This document shows, piece by piece, positions 1 to 5,327 of a DNA stretch of 7,404 nt. The translations under genes were made by a program, and so were the position numbers. This stretch comes from Bacillota bacterium (GTDB lineage: Bacteria; Bacillota; Clostridia; Peptostreptococcales; Anaerovoracaceae). The stretch lies in NCBI GenBank assembly GCA_022793975.1, contig JAAWDW010000060.1, positions 1-7,404 on the forward strand, given 5' to 3'. The notes beneath the pieces were generated by a model. That model searched no databases. It had not been told where the DNA came from and saw nothing but the letters and a program-made list of their open reading frames with translations. The stretch's first letter is position 1, and every line of letters begins with the position of its first letter.

Positions 1-241
1 ATATCAGAGCAATCTTAGGACCAGGTTTTTTTCCTTTATACGAAGCTCTGTATGCCGTTGGCATACCGCAGTAATTTTCCTCCACTTCAAATCCATGTTT
101 TTTTATTAGCTCTACCTGCCAAGCACAGGCTTTGAACTCTTCCATACCGATTTCGGGATTATCGTGAATTTTATGCGATAATTCTTTTAATTCGGGCTCC
201 AAAGCTTTAACAATTTTGTCAATTCTGTCTTTATCTTTCAT
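1..241 (-). CDS. M20-family metallo-amidohydrolase, N-terminal part (runs off window)
   Basis: Partial gene: the start is at 241 and the reading frame is still open at base 1, giving 80 residues. The protein begins MKDKDRIDKIVKALEPEL and continues with LSHKIHDNPEIGMEEF, then KKHGFEVEENYCGMPTAYRA and KGKKPGPKIALI. This is the N-terminal pattern of M20 peptidases of the AbgB/PM20D2 (ACY1L2) type: a helix with 'NPEIG.EE', a 'GFEVE' strand, and a 'G.PTA.RA' strand before the first metal-binding segment, which lies outside the window. Family members are cytoplasmic two-metal enzymes that hydrolyse amide bonds of small N-acyl or peptide substrates; the substrate cannot be judged here. The start is supported by a Shine-Dalgarno AGAAAGGAG at 247-255, 5 nt upstream. 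It is separated from trpS by a terminator and has its own promoters, so it is probably an independent unit. Confidence 0.85.
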   Translation of the reverse strand, partial: MKDKDRIDKIVKALEPELKELSHKIHDNPEIGMEEFKACAWQVELIKKHGFEVEENYCGMPTAYRASYKGKKPGPKIALI

Positions 242-315
242 GACTGCTCCTTTCTGTTTTTTTGAACGTTTTGCCATAAAATTTTTATAAAAAAACTTTA
301 TATAATTACATATTT

Positions 316-344
316 ATCATACCTCTTTTTAAATTTTCTGTCAA
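316..344 (-). promoter_or_regulatory. sigma-A promoter for the M20 amidohydrolase gene
   Basis: On the minus strand a perfect -35 TTGACA (344-339) is followed after 17 nt by the -10 TATGAT (321-316, 5 of 6 to consensus). Transcription would start near 309, giving a leader of about 67 nt with the Shine-Dalgarno at 247-255. Box match and spacing make this the best promoter in the gap. It is predicted from sequence only. Confidence 0.75.
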
Positions 345-372
345 TTGTAATCCGTCAGAACTTTCTATTATA

Positions 373-414
373 TATTGTATACCTTTGTTTTTGGTCTCTT
401 ATTTTTATACAATA
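373..414. repeat. 9-bp inverted repeat between the two M20 promoters
   Basis: TATTGTATA at 373-381 and TATACAATA at 406-414 are perfect inverted copies separated by 24 nt. They lie between the distal and proximal promoters of the M20 gene. They could be paired operator half-sites, but the DNA is very AT-rich and no regulator is known, so chance is a real alternative. Confidence 0.35.
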
Positions 415-440
415 CGAGGCTGACGCAAATTATTCTGTAA

Positions 441-469
441 AATTTATATTATAGATTTAATTTTGTCAA
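441..469 (-). promoter_or_regulatory. possible second, distal promoter for the M20 amidohydrolase gene
   Basis: A perfect TTGACA lies at 469-464 on the minus strand, only 2 nt past the U-tract of the trpS terminator. Candidate -10 boxes are TATAAA (448-443, spacing 15) or TAAATT (446-441, spacing 17); neither is ideal. Its transcript would have a leader of about 190 nt and would run through the proximal promoter. AT-rich DNA yields such matches by chance, so this is less certain than the promoter at 316-344. Confidence 0.4.
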
Positions 470-470
470 A

Positions 471-500
471 TAAAAAAGACAGCGATTTTACGCTGTCTTT
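471..500 (-). terminator. rho-independent terminator after trpS
   Basis: Read on the minus strand, AAAGACAGCG (500-491) and CGCTGTCTTT (484-475) form a perfect 10-bp stem with a 6-nt loop. The end of the stem and the following bases give a run of six T (477-472). It begins 61 nt past the trpS stop codon and no gene lies between, so it is the end of the gyrB-to-trpS unit. On the plus strand the hairpin is not followed by a good T-run, so it is probably one-directional. Confidence 0.9.
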
Positions 501-561
501 GGTTAACATATTTTCTGTTTTTGTCTTCTATTTTTATCTTCCTTTTCTGCTCCGTATATCC

Positions 562-1551
562 TTAGCGGCCAATTCCAAAATCGTTTTTTACACGGGCAAG
601 CACTTTTTCTGCTATCACACTCGCTCTTTCGCGGCCATCATCCAAAACTTTTGTCAATTCATGCGAATTCCTTATTTCTTCAAATTTTTCTCTTATCGGA
701 CTTATAGCATTGATTGTAACTTCTACAAGATCTTTTTTGAAATCTCCGTAACCGCGACCGTCATACTGTTTTTCAAGATCAGATATCGGTGTTCCCGAAA
801 ATGCACTGTATATAGAAAGCAGATTACTAATGCCCGGTTTGTTTTCAATATCAAATTTTACAAGGGCATCGGAATCCGTCGTCGCCCGCATTATCGCCTT
901 TTTAATTTTGGTATCGGAATCGAGTATTGAAATTCTGCTAAATTCGTTTTCTGCAGATTTGCTCATCTTTGATGTCGGATCATCAAGCGCCATTACCCTC
1001 GCGCCTTCCTTCATAAACCTACCTTCGGGCACCACAAATGTATTTTTATTAAATCTGTTGTTTATTCTTATAGCAAGATCACGTGTCAGCTCTATATGCT
1101 GTTTCTGATCATTCCCGACAGGTACTATATCAGCATCATATGCAAGTATATCTGCTGCCATAAGAGTAGGATATGTGAAAATTCCTGTTGGAATCGAGCC
1201 GTTTTCTTTGCCCTTGCTCTTATCTTTAAACTGCGTCATTCTCGAAAGTTCTCCCATATATGAAGAACAGGTGAGTATCCATCCGAGTTCGGCATGTGCC
1301 GATACTTCCGACTGTACAAACATTATTGATTTTTTGGGATCTATGCCTATTGCCATATAGAGCGCGGCTATGTCAAGAATGTGGCTTCTTAGCTCTTTTG
1401 GATCCTGCGGGAGTGTAATCGAATGCATATCTACAACACAGTAAATGCATTCATGATCGTCCTGCAACTCGATAAATTGTCTAAGTGCTCCGAGATAATT
1501 TCCTATGTGTAAATTTCCTGTAGGCTGTACGCCTGAAAATACTCTTTTCAT
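562..1551 (-). CDS. trpS: tryptophanyl-tRNA synthetase
   Basis: The product is a 329-residue class I aminoacyl-tRNA synthetase that charges tRNA-Trp with tryptophan using ATP, in the cytoplasm, normally as a dimer. The Rossmann core starts with FSGVQPTGNLHIGNYLGA, where HIGN (residues 15-18) is the HIGH signature. MAADILAYDAD (131-141) is the tryptophan-binding stretch, with an Asp (D134) expected to contact the indole nitrogen. GNDQKQHIELTRD (146-158) is typical of TrpRS, and KMSKS is at 195-199. Length matches the usual 325-335 residues and no key residue is missing. The gene starts 15 nt after the sigma-factor stop; a Shine-Dalgarno AAAGGA (1566-1561) lies 9 nt before the ATG. No T-box leader fits upstream and I found no promoter in the end of the sigma gene, so trpS is probably transcribed with the upstream genes. 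A terminator follows. Confidence 0.97.
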   Translation of the reverse strand: MKRVFSGVQPTGNLHIGNYLGALRQFIELQDDHECIYCVVDMHSITLPQDPKELRSHILDIAALYMAIGIDPKKSIMFVQSEVSAHAELGWILTCSSYMGELSRMTQFKDKSKGKENGSIPTGIFTYPTLMAADILAYDADIVPVGNDQKQHIELTRDLAIRINNRFNKNTFVVPEGRFMKEGARVMALDDPTSKMSKSAENEFSRISILDSDTKIKKAIMRATTDSDALVKFDIENKPGISNLLSIYSAFSGTPISDLEKQYDGRGYGDFKKDLVEVTINAISPIREKFEEIRNSHELTKVLDDGRERASVIAEKVLARVKNDFGIGR

Positions 1552-1566
1552 TTTGTCATTTCCTTT

Positions 1567-2301
1567 CTACTTTTTCAGCTCATTTAAGAATTTTTGCTTT
1601 ATTCCTTTTTCAAGTCTTGAAACTGTCATCTGCGATACTGCAAGTTTATCCGCAATTTCGCTTTGTGTCTTGTTTTCAAGGAAACGCCATCGAAAAACCA
1701 GTTTTTCATTTTCCGAAAATTTTGTGACCACCGAATTTATAAGTTCCGCCATTTCAAACCTGTCATATCCAAGCTCTTTCATCGCGGTATACTTTTCGAA
1801 TACGGCACCTTCTCCGTCATCTCCGTTTTCATCGAATGTCTGATTAAGAGAATAGGCATCGTACGCCTGCCCGCTTTCGATTGCCTGCAGTATATCTTCT
1901 TCGGAATATCCGAGATGTTGAGAAATTTCGGCTATTGTCGGAGTACGTCCCAGTTTTTCATAAAGTTCGTCCTTTGCCGCAGGTATTTTAAGCGATATTT
2001 CTTTTTGTCTTCTCGGCACTTTTAGTATCCATTCTTTATCTCTGAAATATTTTTTAATTTCTCCGAGAATTGTAGGCGTGGCAAAACTGGAGAACTCAAA
2101 ACCCTTGCTCGGATCGAATCTCTCCACTGCTGAAACAAGAGCCATTGCACCAATTTGATATAAATCGTCGTAATCAACACCCTTGTTTAAATATTTACGA
2201 ATAAGAACCTCAACCATATACAAATACTTTTCAACGATTTCGTTTCTCAGCTCTATATCGCCTGTCTTTTTGTAACGGTCAAACAATTCTCCGTTAATCA
2301 T
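1567..2301 (-). CDS. sigB: alternative RNA polymerase sigma factor, SigB/SigF/SigG family
   Basis: The product is a 244-residue sigma-70 family protein that would direct RNA polymerase to a stress-type regulon. Region 2 (about 20-95) contains YDDLYQIGAMALVSAVERFD and FSSFATPTILGEIKKYFRDK, then VPRR at 95-98; this FATPTI.GEIKRYFRD..W..(V)PRR block is the hallmark of the SigB/SigF/SigG group. Region 3 covers about 98-170. Region 4.2 is an intact helix-turn-helix (about 210-236: KTQSEIADKLAVSQMTVSRL). Its ATG overlaps the anti-sigma stop codon (ATGA, 2301-2298) and has only a weak ribosome binding site, so translational coupling is likely; this is the usual way to keep sigma and anti-sigma balanced. 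SigB is preferred over the sporulation factors because of the gyrA-side location and the lack of spoIIAA. The exact subfamily needs a phylogenetic tree. Confidence 0.9.
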   Translation of the reverse strand: MINGELFDRYKKTGDIELRNEIVEKYLYMVEVLIRKYLNKGVDYDDLYQIGAMALVSAVERFDPSKGFEFSSFATPTILGEIKKYFRDKEWILKVPRRQKEISLKIPAAKDELYEKLGRTPTIAEISQHLGYSEEDILQAIESGQAYDAYSLNQTFDENGDDGEGAVFEKYTAMKELGYDRFEMAELINSVVTKFSENEKLVFRWRFLENKTQSEIADKLAVSQMTVSRLEKGIKQKFLNELKK

Positions 2302-2699
2302 CTGTTTTTCACCATTCTGATACTTATGCTGCCGCTTTCATTATTAAAAAGTTCTGCCTCGTCCATAAGGGAATCCATTACAAACATAGCAAGATCACAT
2401 TCCTGCGGACAATGCTGACAATGACCGCCGTCTTTTTCCGGTACGTGACCGCTGCCGAGGTCGGAAACAATAATCTGAAGCCTGCCGCCGTCAAATTCCA
2501 CAGTAAGATCATATTTCTCGGAAAATCCTTCGCGGCCATGACATGTGAGAAGCTTGCATGCTTCTTCCACCGCCACTTTTATATCTTCCGTCTGTTCCAT
2601 ATCAAACCCGTTCTTGCAGGCAGCAGAGCCTACAGCGAGTCTTAACATTTGTACATACTCCGGTTTTCCGGGTATTGAGAATTGCAGTATATCTGACAT
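2298..2699 (-). CDS. RsbW-like anti-sigma factor with degenerate ATP site and Cys cluster
   Basis: The 133-residue product aligns with RsbW/SpoIIAB serine-kinase anti-sigma factors of the GHKL fold: SIPGKPEYVQMLRLAVGSAA, EDIKVAVEEAC, VEFDGGRLQIIVSDLGSG, then a C-terminal MFVMDSLMDEAEL and SISIRMVKN. Family members bind their sigma factor and phosphorylate RsbV. Here the putative catalytic Glu (E46) and the DxGxG box (D80, G82, G84) remain. The N-box Asn is Leu (L50, in EACKLLTCH versus the usual EACTNAVQH), and the G2 box glycines (GGLG) are replaced by ECDLA. The lid region carries C94-x2-C97-x3-C101 with H93 and H96; C28, C48 and C53 add to an unusually Cys-rich small protein. Loss of Mg-ATP binding is inferred. 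The ATG at 2699 is chosen over an in-frame TTG at 2717, because AAGGAG sits inside that extension. It overlaps the sigma gene by 4 nt. Confidence 0.87.
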   Translation of the reverse strand: MSDILQFSIPGKPEYVQMLRLAVGSAACKNGFDMEQTEDIKVAVEEACKLLTCHGREGFSEKYDLTVEFDGGRLQIIVSDLGSGHVPEKDGGHCQHCPQECDLAMFVMDSLMDEAELFNNESGSISIRMVKNR

Positions 2700-2705
2700 T
2701 TTTTT

Positions 2706-2711
2706 CTCCTT
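2706..2711 (-). promoter_or_regulatory. Shine-Dalgarno that fixes the anti-sigma start
   Basis: AAGGAG on the minus strand lies 6 nt before the ATG at 2699. An in-frame TTG at 2717 would add six residues but would place this ribosome binding site inside the coding region, and the TTG has no such site of its own. The ATG start also matches the usual N-terminus of RsbW-type proteins. Confidence 0.85.
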
Positions 2712-2750
2712 ATTCAATTCTGAGAATCCATTTCTTTAATATGAATTCTT

Positions 2751-2777
2751 TATACCCTTTCTATTCGAGAGTAATCT
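2751..2777 (-). promoter_or_regulatory. putative sigma-B-type promoter before the anti-sigma/sigma genes
   Basis: On the minus strand, AGATT (2777-2773, in the last codons of gyrA) is followed after 15 nt by GGGTATA (2757-2751, in the gyrA downstream gap). The consensus I recall for C. difficile sigma-B promoters is WGWTT, 13-17 nt, then G/T-GGTAWA; both boxes match fully. GGGTAT is also the B. subtilis sigma-B -10, though the -35 matches the Bacillus GTTTAA poorly. Transcription would start near 2744, about 45 nt before the anti-sigma ATG. Sigma-B operons are commonly autoregulated from such a promoter, which fits the genes downstream. Confidence 0.6.
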
Positions 2778-5313
2778 CTATTTGCGAACTGCCGCCTTCA
2801 TTTCCTTTGTTGTTATCGCTATTGTCGTTTTTATCCGGAGAAACACTGTCTCCTTCGGAATCGGAATCATCTTCATCTTCTTTTATTACTCTTGCAATGC
2901 TTACAATATTTGCATCTTCCGCAACTCGCATAATTCTTACGCCTTGCGTTGCGCGTCCGAGCCTTGAAACATCGCTTGCTTTTATTCTGATAATGATTCC
3001 GTCAGAATTTATCATGAGCACTTCATCATCGTCGCTCACTACCATAGCGCCTATAAGCTCACCCGTCTTTTTAAATTTAGCCTTGTCATATGTAAGAAGA
3101 CCTTTACCTCCTCTTGCCTGAAGCTTGTATTCTTCTACTTTTGTTCTCTTTCCAAAGCCTTTCTGTGTCACTACAAGAAGTTCCTGATCAGGCTGAACAA
3201 GCTCCATAGCAACCACCTGATCATCATCTTCAAGACTTATCGCTCTTACTCCGCCTGCATTTCTTCCCATCGGTCTTACATCATTTTCTGAGAAGCAGAT
3301 ACACTTGCCGTTCTTCGTAATTATAAGAACATTATCACTGCCAGATGTCTGCTGTACGCTCACAAGCTCATCACCGTCTTTCAGACTTATCGCTATAAGA
3401 CCTGTTTTTCTATTGGTATTAAATTCCGAAAGCGCCGTTTTCTTAATAGTTCCTCTCTTTGTAACTGCTATCAGATATTTTTCATTTTCTTCAGTCTCTG
3501 CGCCCTTTGTAGTAATAATAGCAGTAATCCGCTCACGCGGCATAAGATTTAAGAAATTGATCGCCGGCGTTCCTTTCGCCGTTCTCTGTGCTTCCGGTAT
3601 TTCGTATGCCTTTATCCTGTGTGCTTTTCCCGTATTTGTAAAGAATACAAGGTAATCGTGCGTCGAGGTCATTATAAGATTCTTGACAAAATCGTTTTCA
3701 CGCATCGTCAGACCTGTAATACCTTTACCTCCTCTTTTCTGTGTCTTGTATGTATCGGCCGATACTCTCTTTATGTATCCGAGATGTGTAAGCGTGATGC
3801 ATACCTGTTCTTCTTCAATAAGATCTGCTTCGTCAAACTCCGTCGCATCGGCTACAATTTTAGTTCTTCTCTCATCGCCGTATTTTTCTTTTATTTCCAG
3901 AAGCTCATCCTTGATTACTCCCATAAGCAAATGTTCGTCTGCAAGCAGGCTTGTGTAGTAAGCAATTTTTTGCAGAAGATCATTGTATTCATTTTCGATC
4001 TTTTCTTTTTCAAGACCCTGCAAACGTCTGAGCTGCATGTCAAGAATAGCCTGTGCCTGAATTTCGGAAAGTCCGAAACGCTCTATCAGCTTTTCTTTGG
4101 CGTCGTTGTAACTGGACCTTATTATCTTTATTATTTCATCAATATTATCAAGCGCAATTAAGAGACCTTCTAGTATATGAGCTCTTGCTTCGGCTTTCTT
4201 CTTATCATAGATTGTTCTTCTTGTTACGACATCTTTCTGATGCTTGAGATATTCGCTCAAAATATCATACAGATTGAGGATTCTCGGCTGTCCGTTTACC
4301 AGTGCAAGCATAATCATCGAAATGCTTTCCTGCATCTGTGTATGCTTATAGAGTCTGTTAAGCGTAATCTGCGGATTTACATCTTTTTTAAGTTCGATTA
4401 CTACTCTTGTACCCTGACGGTTAGACTCGTCTCTGATTTCGGAAATTCCTTCAATCCTTTTGTCTTTGACCATTTCGGCCATTTTTTCTATCATTCTCGC
4501 CTTGTTTACCTGATAAGGTATTTCACTGACGATTATCTGATGTCTGCCTCTGTTTGTTTCTTCTATTTCCGCAACAGCGCGAACAATGACTTTGCCCTGC
4601 CCGGTCCTGTATGCTTCTCTTATGCCGCTCTTGCCGGTGATAACTGCGCCTGTCGGGAAGTCGGGTCCTTTTATTATCTGTATTAAATCATCTACTGTAC
4701 AATTTTCATCATCGATCATTTTTATGGCGCCGTCAATAACTTCGCAGAGATTATGAGGAGGTATTGATGTAGCCATACCCACGGCAATACCGTTACTGCC
4801 GTTTACAAGCAGATTAGGAATTCTCGCCGGAAGTACAGTAGGCTCTTTTTCTTCTTCATCAAAATTCGGTACAAAATCTACAGTTTCTTTATCTATGTCG
4901 CGAAGCATCTGCAGTGCAAAAGGTGTCATACGTGCTTCCGTATAACGCATTGCCGCAGCACCGTCTCCATCGACCGACCCAAAATTACCGTGTCCGTCAA
5001 CGAGCATATATCTTGTCGAAAACGGCTGTGCAAGTCTTACCATTGCATCGTAAATCGAACTATCACCGTGCGGATGATATTTACCCATTACTTCACCGAC
5101 AATACGCGCCGATTTTTTATGAGGTTTGTCCGGAGTTACGCCAAGTTCGCTCATTCCGTAAAGTATTCTTCTGTGTACCGGCTTAAGTCCGTCACGCACA
5201 TCCGGAAGGGCTCTTCCTACGATAACACTCATAGCATAATCGATATACGAATTTTTCATTTCATCATGAATTTCGTGCTGTATCATCCTTTGATCTTCGA
5301 GTAAAGTTGTCAT
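2761..5313 (-). CDS. gyrA: DNA gyrase subunit A
   Basis: The product is the 850-residue breakage-reunion subunit of gyrase, the A2B2 enzyme that introduces negative supercoils using ATP. The winged-helix and tower region occupies roughly residues 30-500, with catalytic Tyr124 in AAAMRYTEAR. In the quinolone-resistance region, YHPHGDSSIYD has Ser85 and Asp89 at the positions of E. coli Ser83 and Asp87, the usual susceptible residues. The GyrA-box QKRGGKG (525-531) opens the C-terminal beta-pinwheel and separates this protein from ParC. A second, related ARGGKG lies at 733-738. The pinwheel runs to about residue 810 and is followed by a 40-residue acidic, Asn/Ser-rich tail. The gene begins 14 nt after gyrB with a strong AAGGAGG Shine-Dalgarno (5326-5320), 6 nt before the ATG. 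No terminator follows, so read-through into the anti-sigma gene is possible. Confidence 0.98.
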   Translation of the reverse strand: MTTLLEDQRMIQHEIHDEMKNSYIDYAMSVIVGRALPDVRDGLKPVHRRILYGMSELGVTPDKPHKKSARIVGEVMGKYHPHGDSSIYDAMVRLAQPFSTRYMLVDGHGNFGSVDGDGAAAMRYTEARMTPFALQMLRDIDKETVDFVPNFDEEEKEPTVLPARIPNLLVNGSNGIAVGMATSIPPHNLCEVIDGAIKMIDDENCTVDDLIQIIKGPDFPTGAVITGKSGIREAYRTGQGKVIVRAVAEIEETNRGRHQIIVSEIPYQVNKARMIEKMAEMVKDKRIEGISEIRDESNRQGTRVVIELKKDVNPQITLNRLYKHTQMQESISMIMLALVNGQPRILNLYDILSEYLKHQKDVVTRRTIYDKKKAEARAHILEGLLIALDNIDEIIKIIRSSYNDAKEKLIERFGLSEIQAQAILDMQLRRLQGLEKEKIENEYNDLLQKIAYYTSLLADEHLLMGVIKDELLEIKEKYGDERRTKIVADATEFDEADLIEEEQVCITLTHLGYIKRVSADTYKTQKRGGKGITGLTMRENDFVKNLIMTSTHDYLVFFTNTGKAHRIKAYEIPEAQRTAKGTPAINFLNLMPRERITAIITTKGAETEENEKYLIAVTKRGTIKKTALSEFNTNRKTGLIAISLKDGDELVSVQQTSGSDNVLIITKNGKCICFSENDVRPMGRNAGGVRAISLEDDDQVVAMELVQPDQELLVVTQKGFGKRTKVEEYKLQARGGKGLLTYDKAKFKKTGELIGAMVVSDDDEVLMINSDGIIIRIKASDVSRLGRATQGVRIMRVAEDANIVSIARVIKEDEDDSDSEGDSVSPDKNDNSDNNKGNEGGSSQIEITLE

Positions 5314-5327
5314 TTTGCCCCTCCTTC

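Larger units (their letters stand above)
242..561. other. intergenic region between trpS and the M20 gene
   Basis: This 320-nt stretch contains no convincing gene. In minus-strand order it holds the trpS terminator (500-471), a weak promoter (469-441), a 9-bp inverted repeat (414-373), a strong sigma-A promoter (344-316) and the ribosome binding site of the M20 gene (255-247). I see no riboswitch or tRNA-like fold. A plus-strand reading frame entering trpS from 463 is an antisense shadow. Confidence 0.7.

Noticed and set aside
1646..1656. DnaA-box-like TTATCCGCA in the sigma gene, suggested by closeness of gyrBA to oriC
   Set aside because: It is a single near match inside coding sequence with no cluster and no AT-rich unwinding region, so there is no evidence for an origin here.
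1552..1700. Search for a T-box or private promoter before trpS
   Set aside because: The gap is only 15 nt, and the TTGAAA-like hexamers in the end of the sigma gene have no acceptable -10 at 16-18 nt.
2700..2717. TTG start at 2717 for the anti-sigma gene
   Set aside because: The six extra codons contain the AAGGAG ribosome binding site of the ATG at 2699, the TTG has no Shine-Dalgarno of its own, and RsbW-type proteins begin close to the ATG.
2717..2727. Small ATTCT-G-AGAAT palindrome before the anti-sigma gene, considered as a terminator or operator
   Set aside because: Arms are only 5 bp, there is no T-run, and such sequences are common by chance in AT-rich DNA.
3619..4161. 180-codon plus-strand open frame opposite gyrA, with other shorter plus-strand frames across the window
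   Set aside because: All lie antisense to strong genes and show no family features; the minus-strand genes explain this DNA completely.
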